Shown here piece by piece: positions 15,121-23,374 of a stretch of DNA of 24,229 bases. Positions within the stretch are counted from its first letter, which is position 1, and each line of letters opens with the position of its first letter. The notes under the pieces are model-generated. The model ran no database searches, was not told the origin of the DNA, and saw only the letters and a program-made list of their open reading frames with translations. Source of the stretch: VAZQ01 sp036498625 (GTDB lineage: Bacteria > Pseudomonadota > Alphaproteobacteria > Rhizobiales > Xanthobacteraceae); assembly GCA_036498625.1 (NCBI GenBank), contig DASYFD010000243.1, positions 1 through 24,229 of the forward strand. The letters run 5' to 3'. A program made the translations under genes and the position numbers.

Positions 15121-16368
15121 TTGACCGATGACCTGAGCGCTCCGCTCGGCCAGGGCGGCCGTGGCGGGAGCGATAAGAGCAAGAGATCCGACAAGTGGGC
15201 GGCCCTGGCCCCGTTCCTGGCGATGTGGGGGCTCGCCGGAGGGCTCGGCTGTTTCGCCCTGGTGGTCCTCGGCTGGGCCCTGTTTGCCGAAGCTCCCTTC
15301 GGCGGCGAGCCGATGGCGGTGGCGGGCGCGAATCTGCAGGTGAGCGCAGGCCCGGATACCAAGCCGGTCGAGGCGGGCCCGGGACACCCGGTCGAAGCCG
15401 AGCGCGAGCGGCCCAACCGCTATGACGGCCCGCCGCTCGCTGCGGGTCTGCCGGGCGTTCCGGCCGCTCCCGGCAATACGGTCACCATCATCGATGGCAG
15501 CAACGGCAAGCGTCAGGATGTGGTGATTCCGGGCCAAGGCGCCGATAAAGGCGCCGACAAATCCGCCGGCGACCAGCGCTTTGTGGAAGCCTCGCGCAGC
15601 GGTTCGATTCCCCGGATTGCGGCCGATGGCACGCGTCCGTCCGAGGCCTTCGCGCAGCCCGTCAAGGCCATGGCGGAGCGGCCGAACGCGCCGCGGATCG
15701 CCATCGTGGTGACCGGGCTCGGGATCAGCGCGCTCGGCACCAGCGATGCGCTCGCCAAGCTGCCGGGTCCGGTGACCCTGGGTTTTGCGCCCTACGGGGC
15801 CGATCTCGAACGCCTGGCGGCGCGGGCGCGCGACGCCGGGCACGAGCTGCTGGTGCAAGTCCCGATGGAGCCCTTCGACTATCCGGACAACGATCCCGGA
15901 CCGCAAACCCTGCTGACATCGCTCAGCCCCAACCAGAACATCGACCGGCTGCATTGGTTGATGAGCAGGCTGCAGGGCTATGTGGGCATCGCCAACTACA
16001 TGGGCGGCCGCTTCACGGCATCCGACGCCGCACTGGCGCCGGTGCTGCACGAAGCCGCCAAGCGCGGGCTGATCTATGTGGAGGACGGCAGCTCCGCGCG
16101 CAGCCTCGCGGGCCAGATCGCCAGCGCCAACAATCTGGCCTACGTCAAGGCGGATCTCACGATCGACGCGGTGCCCAACTCGGCCGAGATCGACCGTGCG
16201 CTGGCCCGCCTGGAGAAAACGGCACGCGAGCGCGGCTTCGCGGTCGGCACGGCGAATGCCCTGCCGGCCTCGATCGACCGCATCGCCGCCTGGGCCAAGG
16301 CGGCGGAAATCCGCGGCATCGCGCTGGTGCCGATCAGCGCGGTCGCGACCCGCAGCAAGTCGAGCTGA
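15121..16368 (+). CDS. Divergent polysaccharide deacetylase family protein (DUF610/YibQ-like)
   Basis: A 415-residue protein. A short cytosolic lead with a Lys/Arg cluster is followed by one membrane segment (about residues 31-53, ALAPFLAMWGLAGGLGCFAL...), a Pro/Gly-rich linker and a periplasmic NodB-fold domain from about residue 185. The domain shows IAIVVTGLGISALGTSDAL, LGFAPYG, LLVQVPMEPFDYPDNDPGP, GIANYMGGRFTASDAAL and IYVEDGSSARSLA. Members usually have an Asp pair where VVTGLG stands here, so sugar deacetylase activity is uncertain. No family ATG is present; TTG 15121 (MTDDLSAPLGQ) is chosen because GAGGA lies four bases before it and the N-terminus resembles rhizobial relatives. An in-frame TTG at 15103 is the alternative. 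It is followed by rppH after 134 bases. Confidence 0.85.
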   Translation: MTDDLSAPLGQGGRGGSDKSKRSDKWAALAPFLAMWGLAGGLGCFALVVLGWALFAEAPFGGEPMAVAGANLQVSAGPDTKPVEAGPGHPVEAERERPNRYDGPPLAAGLPGVPAAPGNTVTIIDGSNGKRQDVVIPGQGADKGADKSAGDQRFVEASRSGSIPRIAADGTRPSEAFAQPVKAMAERPNAPRIAIVVTGLGISALGTSDALAKLPGPVTLGFAPYGADLERLAARARDAGHELLVQVPMEPFDYPDNDPGPQTLLTSLSPNQNIDRLHWLMSRLQGYVGIANYMGGRFTASDAALAPVLHEAAKRGLIYVEDGSSARSLAGQIASANNLAYVKADLTIDAVPNSAEIDRALARLEKTARERGFAVGTANALPASIDRIAAWAKAAEIRGIALVPISAVATRSKSS

Positions 16369-16502
16369 CCCTACCAGCGGGTTCGCATTCACGCTGGTTT
16401 CCACCCCGCCATTCGCGCCTTTCGCGACGGCATGCCTTCCCTGAAATTGCTCCAGCGCGTAGGTTCGGCTCGTCTCTGGCCTCCGTTTTGAGTCCTCCGC
16501 CC

Positions 16503-17021
16503 ATGCCGCGCGCCACCGACCTGCCCGATCGTCCCCTTCCCTATCGCGCCTGCGTGGGAATCATGGTGCTCAATCGCGCCGGTCGCGTCTTCATCGGCCG
16601 GCGCCGCAACGGGCCCGAGCATGTCGATGCGACCCACGCCTGGCAGATGCCGCAGGGCGGCGTCGATCCGGGCGAGGACACCTGGCGGGCGGCGCTGCGC
16701 GAGCTGCACGAGGAGACCAATATTCGCTCGGTGGAGCGGCTCGGCGAGATCGCGCAATGGCTGACCTACGACATCCCGAGCGAGATCATCGGCGCGGCCT
16801 GGAACGGCAAATATCGCGGCCAAACCCAGAAATGGTACGCCATGCGCTTCACCGGCGACGAGCGCGAGATCGACCCCGCGCATCCGCCCGGCGGCCACAA
16901 GCCGGAATTCCTCGACTGGCGGTGGGAGCCGATCGCCAACCTGCCGGCGCTCGTGATCCCGTTCAAGCGCAAGGTCTATGAGCAGGTGGTGGCGGAATTC
17001 AGCAGGTTCGCGCAAGTGTAG
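16503..17021 (+). CDS. rppH: RNA 5'-pyrophosphohydrolase (Nudix)
   Basis: RppH removes pyrophosphate from the 5' end of triphosphorylated mRNA and so starts RNase E-dependent decay; rhizobial enzymes are also called NudH or IalA (invasion-associated). The 172-residue protein has the start segment PYRACVGIMVLNRAGRVFIGRR, the WQMPQGG segment and a complete Nudix box, GG...GE...REL.EE (about residues 52-74). KWYAMRFTGDEREID and EFLDWRWEPIANLPALVIPFKR complete the family pattern. ATG 16503 is the first reasonable start; only a weak TGAG ribosome-binding site precedes it. Confidence 0.95.
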   Translation: MPRATDLPDRPLPYRACVGIMVLNRAGRVFIGRRRNGPEHVDATHAWQMPQGGVDPGEDTWRAALRELHEETNIRSVERLGEIAQWLTYDIPSEIIGAAWNGKYRGQTQKWYAMRFTGDEREIDPAHPPGGHKPEFLDWRWEPIANLPALVIPFKRKVYEQVVAEFSRFAQV

Positions 17022-17079
17022 CTTGGTCGTGTGGCGGCGCCGCCGCTGACGGATTTCGATTTGAAAGTTAAGAGCGGGC

Positions 17080-17814
17080 ATGATCGACCGATTGAGAATC
17101 TGGCTTCGGCTGGCCATTGAAGACGTCAGATTTCGCATTCGCGAGATCATGCGGCGCGGCTTGCGAAAGCTCATCGAGATCGCGATCACAGATCTCGATT
17201 TGATGGGCTCGTTTCGGGACGTCGCCTCCTCGGCGGCGTTTGAACGGGAGAATCTGGCGCAGGTGGCCCATTTCAAAGGTCGCGGCGACCTGTTTCGCTA
17301 TGCGCTGGGCAGGGTCGGGAACGATGGCGGGCTTTTCCTCGAGTTCGGCGTCTACAAGGGAGATTCGATCAACCGGCTCGCCGCGCTCCGGCCCGGGGTG
17401 CGCTGGTATGGCTTCGATTCCTTCGTCGGGTTGCCGGAGGCTTGGACGCTGGGAGCGAGAGCCGGCGCGTTCAGCGTCGCCGGTAAGCTTCCGCCGGTTC
17501 GCGACAATGTCACGCTCATCACCGGGTTTTTCGATCAGACATTGGCGCCGTTCGCCGCCGCACATCGCGGATCGAAGGTCGCGTTCCTGCACATCGATTG
17601 CGATCTCTATAGCGCGACCAAGACGATCTTCGCAGAGCTCGGCGACATGCTGCAACCCGGCTGCATCGTGCTTTTCGACGAGCTCATCAACTACGCAGGC
17701 TGGCAGGACGGCGAATACAAGGCGCTGATCGAGTTCGCCCGCGAAAACAAGCGCTCGTTCGAATATATCGGATATGTGAGAACCGGGAGCCAGGTCGCGG
17801 TCCGGCTGCTCTAG
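17080..17814 (+). CDS. TylF/MycF-type class I SAM-dependent O-methyltransferase
   Basis: A 244-residue protein. The SAM motif is GLFLEFGVYKGDSINRLA, followed by WYGFDSFVGLPEAW. The metal-binding and active-site region is FLHIDCDLYSATKTI, and LFDELINYAGWQDGE follows; this set is typical of macrocin O-methyltransferase (TylF) relatives, which need Mg2+ and methylate sugar or polyketide hydroxyls. A positively charged amphipathic helix forms the first 50 residues. No glycosyltransferase or sugar synthesis genes are nearby, so it acts on something made elsewhere, possibly a surface polysaccharide. AAGTTAAGAG before the ATG offers a weak ribosome-binding site. It begins the block of accessory genes between rppH and atpC. 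Confidence 0.85.
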   Translation: MIDRLRIWLRLAIEDVRFRIREIMRRGLRKLIEIAITDLDLMGSFRDVASSAAFERENLAQVAHFKGRGDLFRYALGRVGNDGGLFLEFGVYKGDSINRLAALRPGVRWYGFDSFVGLPEAWTLGARAGAFSVAGKLPPVRDNVTLITGFFDQTLAPFAAAHRGSKVAFLHIDCDLYSATKTIFAELGDMLQPGCIVLFDELINYAGWQDGEYKALIEFARENKRSFEYIGYVRTGSQVAVRLL

Positions 17815-18161
17815 AGCATGATCCCGAAAGGTCGCTGATCGGGAATTCGAAGCCTGGAATTCAGCAAGCGCGCCAGGCGCCCCCCGGCGCGCGCCAGCGA
17901 TTGGCCCGCAATTCCCATCGGTCAGGCGCAGCCGCAGGGCCGGCAAAAGCACGCCGGTAAATCGATAGCTTCCTCGACAAAGCGCCGGTCCGCGCCCGGC
18001 ATCATCGTACCTGCACACGGCGCTGGGGGAGGTCATCGAGCCTTCGCGCGATTGTCACCTGTGTGCCACGACCCCTGCCTCTAATCGCCAGCGCAGGCCC
18101 GCACGAAAATTCCACCACCCACCCCAGTCGATCTCATTTTTCCGACCCAAAGGAGCAAACC
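17815..18161. other. Intergenic region with a rhizobial repeat fragment
   Basis: 347 bases without a gene. At the left edge, AGAGCATGATCCCGAAAGG (from 17813) matches the start of a repeat I know to be common in Bradyrhizobium and relatives (AGAGCATGATCCCGAAAAGTGG); here it breaks off and TCCCGA...TCGGGA (17823-17843) forms a small hairpin that could end the methyltransferase transcript. The rest is GC-rich with no recognisable ORF. Just before 18162 a clear AGGAG (18151-18155) marks the next start. Confidence 0.5.
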
Positions 18162-20348
18162 ATGACGCGACGGTCATTTGCTTTGGGCGCCGCAGCCCCG
18201 TTGCTGCTCGGCGCCATGCTGACAATCGGCGGATCCGGAGCCGCGCAAGCCAATTGCGGGCTCCAGTCCGCCGACGGCAATATCAAGCACGTCATCCATA
18301 TTCAGTTCGACAATGTGCATTTGCGGCGCGACAATCCCAACGTCCCTTCCGACCTCGAGCAGATTCCCAATCTGCTTAATTTCATGCGCGACAACGGCGT
18401 CGTCAGCGGCAATCATCACACGCCGCTGATCTCCCATACGGCGACCGACATTCTCACCATCCTGACGGGGACTTATGGCGACCGCATGGGTATTCCGGTG
18501 GCCAACAGCTACGGCTTCTTTCGGCCGGATGGCTCGGTCGGATTTGCCAGCTCATTCTCCTACTGGACCGGGCTCAGCCCCGACGGCAAGCCGCAGATGG
18601 TGAACGAGAACGGCAAGACCGCGCCGGCGCCCTGGGTGCCGTTCACCAAAGCGGGATGCGACGTCGGCGCCTTCTCGATCGCAAACCTGGAGTTCGAGAG
18701 CCTGCCCGGCGATGTGCGCACGGTCTTCGGCGTGGGCTCGCCGGAGGATGTATCGGTGTCGGCGGCGCTGGCGCTCCCGCGAACGCCCGCCAATGCGCCG
18801 GCGCGCCAGGCGCCCAATACCGATTATCTCGGCATCGCAATTCACTGCGCGCTCAACAGCCCGCTCTGCAACAATAGCCATGCCCGCAGCGACCTGCTGC
18901 CTGACGAGCCCGGCGGGTATGCCGGATTCAAGGCGCTCTATGGCAACGTGAACGTGGCCCCGGTGATCTGCCCGGCCGCCCCGAATGCCTGCACCCCGGG
19001 CGGCAACGTCAAGGATACCGACGGCAACGTCGTCGCCGACGCCTATGGGCGCCCCGGCTTCCCCAACATCTTCAGCCCCACGGCCGCGCAGTCGCTCGGC
19101 TACGCCGCCACCATGCTCGAGGCGGGTGTGCCGGTCGTCTACCTCTACGTTGCCGATGCGCACGACCGCAATCCGCTGCCGCTCGATCCCACCACGAACC
19201 TGCCGGGCGCGAACCATGCCTTCGGGGCGGGCGAAGCCGAATACGTGGCCCAGCTCAAGGCCTATGACGTGGCGTTCGGAAAATTCTTCGACCGGCTCAA
19301 GAGCGACGGGATCACCAAGGAGAACACGCTCTTCATCGTGACCGCCGACGAGAACGATCACTTCGTCGGCGGCGCGCCGAGCCCGGCCCATTGCGACGGC
19401 GTCAATGTGCCGTGCACCTATGCCGTGATCGGGGAGATCAACACCGTCCTCAATCGCCTGCTGATCACGCAGCGGCTCAACACGACGCCTTTCGACATCC
19501 ACTCCGACGACGCCCCGACCTTCTACATCCACGGCAATCCGGCTCCGACCGATGCCGTGACCCGCACCATGGAGCACGACCTCGATGCGCTGCGGGTGGT
19601 CAATCCGATCACCGGCAATACCGATCGGTTGTCCGTGTTCCTGGCCGACCGCGCCGAGATGACGCTGCTCCATATGGTGACGTCGAGCGCGGCGCGGACG
19701 CCGAGCCTCACCATGTTCGGCGACCCGGATTACTTCAACACCGCGAACAGCAGCACGGCGGACTGCTCGCTGGCGCCGCCTTGCGTGTTCGTAGGCCCGG
19801 GCTTTGCGTGGAATCACGGCGACGTCCAGCAGGACATCACCCGCACCTGGATGGGAATCGCCGGTCCGGGCGTTCGGAAGCTGGGCCGCGACGACGAGGT
19901 GTTCTCAGATCACACGGACTTGCGGCCGACCATGCTGCGCCTGGTCGGGCTGAAGGACAGCTATGTGCATGACGGCCGCGTCCTGGTCGAGATCATGCAC
20001 GAGGATGCGCTGCCGCGGTCGCTGCGCGAATCCAAGCAACGGTTCGTCGATCTCGCCAAGGTCTACAAGCAGCTCAACGCGCCGCTCGGCTCGGTAGGGG
20101 TGAACAGCCTCATCTTCGCCAACCGGTCGATCCTGAGCGACGACACCGCCTATGCCAAATTCCTTTCCGGGATTTCGGCCATAACCGGCGAGCGCGACAC
20201 GCTGGCCGGGCAGATCGTGGGGCTGCTCGACGGGGCGGCGTTCGCAAACCAGGCGATCGGCGACCGGCAAGAGGACAGCCTGGTTCGAAGCGGGAACGCT
20301 CTCATCGACAAGGTCGAGGATTTGGCGGAGCGGGGCGACGGTCACTGA
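18162..20348 (+). CDS. Exported alkaline-phosphatase-superfamily hydrolase (phosphoesterase-like)
   Basis: A 728-residue protein. The N-terminus MTRRSFALGAAAPLLLGAML...AQA has a twin-arginine TRRSF motif, suggesting Tat export, cut before NCGLQS. The mature protein shows the alkaline phosphatase superfamily pattern: first metal aspartate in HVIHIQFDNVH (D49), a likely Thr nucleophile in PLISHTATDILTILTG, FIVTADENDHFVG with Asp/His metal ligands in the last half, and VFSDHTDLRPTMLRLVGL with the late Asp-His. A substrate cannot be named; phosphodi- or monoesters or phosphonates are possible. Cysteine pairs (for example in CALNSPLCNN and CPAAPNACTPG) suggest disulfides in the periplasm. AGGAG six bases upstream sets the start at 18162. 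A hairpin terminator follows the stop. Confidence 0.8.
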   Translation: MTRRSFALGAAAPLLLGAMLTIGGSGAAQANCGLQSADGNIKHVIHIQFDNVHLRRDNPNVPSDLEQIPNLLNFMRDNGVVSGNHHTPLISHTATDILTILTGTYGDRMGIPVANSYGFFRPDGSVGFASSFSYWTGLSPDGKPQMVNENGKTAPAPWVPFTKAGCDVGAFSIANLEFESLPGDVRTVFGVGSPEDVSVSAALALPRTPANAPARQAPNTDYLGIAIHCALNSPLCNNSHARSDLLPDEPGGYAGFKALYGNVNVAPVICPAAPNACTPGGNVKDTDGNVVADAYGRPGFPNIFSPTAAQSLGYAATMLEAGVPVVYLYVADAHDRNPLPLDPTTNLPGANHAFGAGEAEYVAQLKAYDVAFGKFFDRLKSDGITKENTLFIVTADENDHFVGGAPSPAHCDGVNVPCTYAVIGEINTVLNRLLITQRLNTTPFDIHSDDAPTFYIHGNPAPTDAVTRTMEHDLDALRVVNPITGNTDRLSVFLADRAEMTLLHMVTSSAARTPSLTMFGDPDYFNTANSSTADCSLAPPCVFVGPGFAWNHGDVQQDITRTWMGIAGPGVRKLGRDDEVFSDHTDLRPTMLRLVGLKDSYVHDGRVLVEIMHEDALPRSLRESKQRFVDLAKVYKQLNAPLGSVGVNSLIFANRSILSDDTAYAKFLSGISAITGERDTLAGQIVGLLDGAAFANQAIGDRQEDSLVRSGNALIDKVEDLAERGDGH

Positions 20349-20365
20349 CCGCCGGCCGTAACACG

Positions 20366-20399
20366 CAAAGGGCCCACCGGCACCGCCGGTGGGCTTTGA
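20366..20399 (+). terminator. Terminator after the phosphatase-superfamily gene
   Basis: GCCCACCGGC (20372-20381) pairs with GCCGGTGGGC (20385-20394) around an ACC loop, with CAAAG before and CTTTG after extending the stem through a one-base bulge. It lies 23 bases after the stop and 49 bases before the next start. Confidence 0.8.
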
Positions 20400-20442
20400 T
20401 CCATTGATCGCTGCTCGCCTTTCACCGGTGCCGGGAGCTCCC

Positions 20443-20898
20443 ATGCGGATCTTGTTGCATCATCTGGCTGGCGGGCGGGGCATGCCGGCGGTCGTGCTGG
20501 CGGCCCTTCTGTGCGGCATGCCGATGCCGGTGCAGGCCGAGGTCTCGATTGCCGGCGGACCGGCCGACATCCGGCTGGAAGCAAGCGATGCTTCGCTGGA
20601 AGAAATCCTGCTCGCGCTGCATGCGAGCTTCAAATTGCGGTACCACACGCTGGCAACGCTCGACGACGCGGTCTCCGGCAGCTATCACGGACCGCTTGCG
20701 CGCGTGGCCTCGCAGCTGCTCGACCGCTACGATTTCATGATGAAGGTCGCGGCCGAAAGCGTGGAGATATCCGTGTTCCGCCGGCACGCGCCGGCCGAAG
20801 CGCCAAACCCCACCAGCGCGGCCCGGCAACGGCCCACGGTCTTGCCGGTGCCTGCTGCCATGACCGCGCTCGAGGCATCTCAAACCGAGCGCAGATGA
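20443..20898 (+). CDS. Periplasmic protein with a secretin/TonB N-terminal (STN)-like domain
   Basis: A 151-residue protein. The signal peptide covers residues 1-32 (MRILLHHLAGGRGMP...MPVQA). Residues about 38-110 (IRLEASDASLEEILLALHASF, LRYHTL, VSGSYHGPLARVASQLLDRY, VEISVF) follow the beta-alpha-beta pattern of the STN short domain found at the start of secretins and TonB-dependent transducers. The last 40 residues are Pro/Ala-rich and look disordered. There is no outer-membrane barrel, so this is a stand-alone domain. ATG 20443 is chosen because GGGAG lies five bases upstream and the signal peptide starts there. It follows a terminator and so has its own promoter. Confidence 0.7.
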   Translation: MRILLHHLAGGRGMPAVVLAALLCGMPMPVQAEVSIAGGPADIRLEASDASLEEILLALHASFKLRYHTLATLDDAVSGSYHGPLARVASQLLDRYDFMMKVAAESVEISVFRRHAPAEAPNPTSAARQRPTVLPVPAAMTALEASQTERR

Positions 20899-21163
20899 AG
20901 CCATAGGCTGACGGCAACCCGGCGCGCGGGCGATCGGCTCGGAACCAGTCCCAAATTCCACAGTCGTGGCGGCGGGATTGGAGCTGATCAAGTGGGGAGA
21001 TTCGTTAACCGCAGCTGTGGATAAGCCGGATTCGGCTGTCTCCTTTGTGCAGCATCGCAAATATTCTTGCGTAGGAAGGCGCGGCGAAGCTCGGCGACGC
21101 GCACAGAGCGAAACTTTGCAACACGAGATTGCCGGACCGGCGAATTGGAGAGGATGTCGCAAA
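20899..21163. other. Intergenic region with one perfect DnaA box
   Basis: 265 bases without a convincing gene, in which GC content falls towards the next two genes. TGTGGATAA at 21016-21024 is the exact complement of the consensus DnaA box TTATCCACA, ten bases after a GTTAAC palindrome at 21004-21009. No other box is visible nearby, so this is not an origin on present evidence. An open frame from 20966 joins the next gene, but its first 66 residues look non-coding. Confidence 0.45.
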
Positions 21164-21634
21164 ATGGGTATGTTTAAGCGAACGGTTCCCCGTCACTACA
21201 TCCCTATTCATCCCGACAACATCGGGACGAAGGATTGGATTATCCTTTTGGAGGCCGGAACCATCGTCGGACGATCGCCGGAGAAACTCCGCGTCGCCGC
21301 GGCGACTTTAGAAAGAAAGATTGTCACGAAATACAATCTTTTTCTGAAAAAGAAGCACTTCTTGGTTTTGGAAGGGTATGATCCGCGAATTCACGCCCTG
21401 TATTTCTGTCCACAGTTGTACAAGTTGGATTCAGACAACAAACCAATCGCCCTAGACGGCGATGAAATCGGCAAGTTGCTTGCGCAGTCGGTCAGAGATG
21501 GGGTCGTAGTGAAGCGCCCGTGGTATGAGCCTTCGGAAACATTGCCGCAAGAGCCGATCGTTGCCGCTACGATGAACTCCAATTTTGAAAGCCTGGTCGT
21601 TGAGGAGTCTTCGGCCCTGAAATCGGCGGCATAG
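21164..21634 (+). CDS. Hypothetical protein, 156 residues (lower GC)
   Basis: I do not recognise this protein. The start MGMFKRTVPRHYIPIHPDN is chosen because GGAGAGGA lies about nine bases upstream (21147-21154). The body is mixed: TKDWIILLEAGTIVGRS, a basic stretch ERKIVTKYNLFLKKKHFLVLEGY, then IHALYFCPQLYKLDSDN. No signal peptide or membrane segment is present, so it is probably cytosolic. Codon use contains many A/T-ending codons (for example aaa, ttt, gaa runs at 21301-21420), unlike the GC-rich neighbours, which suggests recent transfer. The next gene lies 89 bases downstream with the same composition. Confidence 0.65.
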   Translation: MGMFKRTVPRHYIPIHPDNIGTKDWIILLEAGTIVGRSPEKLRVAAATLERKIVTKYNLFLKKKHFLVLEGYDPRIHALYFCPQLYKLDSDNKPIALDGDEIGKLLAQSVRDGVVVKRPWYEPSETLPQEPIVAATMNSNFESLVVEESSALKSAA

Positions 21635-21723
21635 CCCCAACCGCCGTCGTTACGCAGCAAGGCTCCGGTAACGGCGCCTTGTTAGACAAAATGAGAAGGG
21701 TTCCGGAGGTTTTGCCAAGGCGT

Positions 21724-22167
21724 ATGCTCATGTCGAACATCCTGAAGGACGCAGGTTCCAGTTCGATTTTCTGGATAGTCCTCGCTATAGTGCTGATTGT
21801 AGCCGTTGTCGGCTATATTGTGGCGCGGCGCGCCAATGCAGATCCTAGGTCCGTTGCAGAAACGGCGAAGGTAATTCAGGATTGGATTCCGACAGGTCGT
21901 ATTGATTTTGCCGGTCCTTCGCTGGATGAAGGAGCCCCAGACGTTCCAGCGGCTTTTTATCTGCAGGCCGAAGACATCCGCCTTCTCATCAGTTTCAGTG
22001 GAATCGAACGCAAAGAAATTCGATGGCGAAAGGCGACGCTGAGCGAGGCAAAGCGAGTGGTGAATATATTTCATCGACAGATGGAAAAGAAGGCCAATTC
22101 GACTGCCGAGAACGCCACTCCGCCTGCGGCCGCCGCTAAAGAAAACGCCCCTGGCAACATGGGATGA
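21724..22167 (+). CDS. Hypothetical single-pass membrane protein (lower GC)
   Basis: A 147-residue protein that I do not recognise. One transmembrane segment, SSIFWIVLAIVLIVAVVGYIVARR, lies near the N-terminus with basic residues after it, which favours a cytosolic C-terminal domain. That domain holds IQDWIPTGRIDFAGPSLDE, AFYLQAEDIRLLISFSGIERKEIRW and a Lys-rich helix RVVNIFHRQMEKK, then an Ala/Pro-rich tail. The start is uncertain: ATG 21724, ATG 21730 and ATG 21691 are in frame; GGAGGT (21705-21710) lies before the first two, with AAGG three bases before 21724. It shares low GC and strand with the gene upstream and may form a pair with it. Confidence 0.6.
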   Translation: MLMSNILKDAGSSSIFWIVLAIVLIVAVVGYIVARRANADPRSVAETAKVIQDWIPTGRIDFAGPSLDEGAPDVPAAFYLQAEDIRLLISFSGIERKEIRWRKATLSEAKRVVNIFHRQMEKKANSTAENATPPAAAAKENAPGNMG

Positions 22168-22309
22168 GCGGGGCTCCGGCGATGCGGTACGGAAAAATCG
22201 TAAGCCCCCTGACCCCACCCTCTCCGCTGCGGGGCGACGGACTGAACCGCCGTGCCGGCCTCACAATTGAACGCCGTTTGGTGCGGGTCCCGCGGTACAA
22301 TACGGCACC

Positions 22310-23374
22310 TCACGCGCCGAAGAGCTTCGCGTAGCGCGCCCTGATCTCCTCGCTCATTGTCTCGACCGCGGCGGCGTCCTCCCGCATGGTCTTGATCTCA
22401 CGAAACGGCTTGCGCCCCGCCTTCTCCTTGACCAGCGGATGAAAGGAGCGCAGGCCGCCGAAATCGGACATCAGCTGCTGGCACTGCGCGGTGAAGCAGA
22501 AGCACTGGAACAACCGTGCCGCATTGGGATGCGGGGCGGCCGCGAACAGGCCGTTCGGACCCACCGCCAGGGGCGTGCCCTCGAGCGGATAGACGATCTC
22601 CACCGGGCCGCCGGACTCCTTGAGCTGGATCGTATTGTGCTCGTTGCCGTCGACCATCACGGCGCGCTCACCGAGCGCGAGCTTCTTGGACGGATCGGTG
22701 GCGGATTGCACCTGCATAACGCGCTGGCGGGCGAGCTTCTCGAAATAGACCCAGCCGAGATCGCGCGCCATCTCGTAGGTCGCGGTCATGATCGAGCCGC
22801 TGTAGCCGGGATGCGCCTTCACCATCCGGCCGGCCCATTTCGGATCGAGCAGGTCGGCGAAGCTCGTCGGCGCCTCTTGCGGTTTCACCAGATCGGTGTT
22901 GTAGCCGATCAGGTTGAGGCCGGCGCGGAAGCCCGCATACATGCCGTCCGGATCGCGGCGCTCGGCGGGGTAGTGCTTCGCCACATCCTCCGGCACGCAG
23001 GCGGCCAGCAGGCCGTCCCGTTTCCAGATGACGAAATGCGCGGCATCGGAGGAATTCACGACGTCGACCGCATGGATGCGGCTCGCATATTCCTGGCCGA
23101 TGCGCTGGAACACCCGCTCGGCGCCGCTGCGCTCGACCCGGACCACGATGCCGGGAAAGCTCTCCTCGAACGTCCTGGCCAGGCGCTCGGAGACCGGCAG
23201 GTCGAGCGAGGTGTAATAGATCACCTGGCCCTCCCGCTTGGCGGCTGCGATCAACGCCGGGGTGATCGCGGTCGGCTCCGGGGCGGCCGCCCGCAGGGGT
23301 TCCGCAAAGACGGTTGCCGCCGCCGCCAGTGCGGTCTTGAGCACATCACGCCTTACCCAGGTCCGATCCGGCAT
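22310..23374 (-). CDS. Extracellular solute-binding protein (ABC importer, iron/polyamine-type cluster)
   Basis: A 354-residue periplasmic binding protein. The N-terminus MPDRTWVRRDVLKTALAAAATVFA has a twin-arginine RRDVLK motif, so Tat export is likely. The mature part shows the family 1 binding fold: REGQVIYYTSLDLPVSERLARTFEESFPGI at the start, NSSDAAHFVIWKRDGLL, GYNTDLVKPQEAPTSFADLLDPKWAGRM in the hinge region, and LAVGPNGLFAAAPHPNAARLFQCF near the end. Relatives bind ferric iron, thiamine, phosphonate or polyamines; the ligand is unknown. An in-frame TTG at 23389 is less likely than ATG 23374. No permease or ATPase gene is adjacent, so it works with components encoded elsewhere. Confidence 0.85.
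   Translation of the reverse strand: MPDRTWVRRDVLKTALAAAATVFAEPLRAAAPEPTAITPALIAAAKREGQVIYYTSLDLPVSERLARTFEESFPGIVVRVERSGAERVFQRIGQEYASRIHAVDVVNSSDAAHFVIWKRDGLLAACVPEDVAKHYPAERRDPDGMYAGFRAGLNLIGYNTDLVKPQEAPTSFADLLDPKWAGRMVKAHPGYSGSIMTATYEMARDLGWVYFEKLARQRVMQVQSATDPSKKLALGERAVMVDGNEHNTIQLKESGGPVEIVYPLEGTPLAVGPNGLFAAAPHPNAARLFQCFCFTAQCQQLMSDFGGLRSFHPLVKEKAGRKPFREIKTMREDAAAVETMSEEIRARYAKLFGA

Noticed and set aside
14926..16404. 492-codon minus-strand frame opposite the deacetylase gene
   Set aside because: It has no recognisable domain and mirrors the codon pattern of the real gene on the plus strand.
17033..17044. GGCGGCGCCGCC palindrome after rppH as a terminator
   Set aside because: It has no loop and no T-run; self-complementary GC runs are expected by composition.
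18552..19817. 421-codon minus-strand frame inside the phosphatase-superfamily gene
   Set aside because: It is antisense to a gene with signal peptide, ribosome-binding site and conserved metal motifs; its translation is Arg/Val/Gly-rich without pattern.
20966..21163. 66-codon upstream extension of the 156-residue orphan gene
   Set aside because: There is a good ribosome-binding site before 21164, and the extension has a different composition and no pattern.
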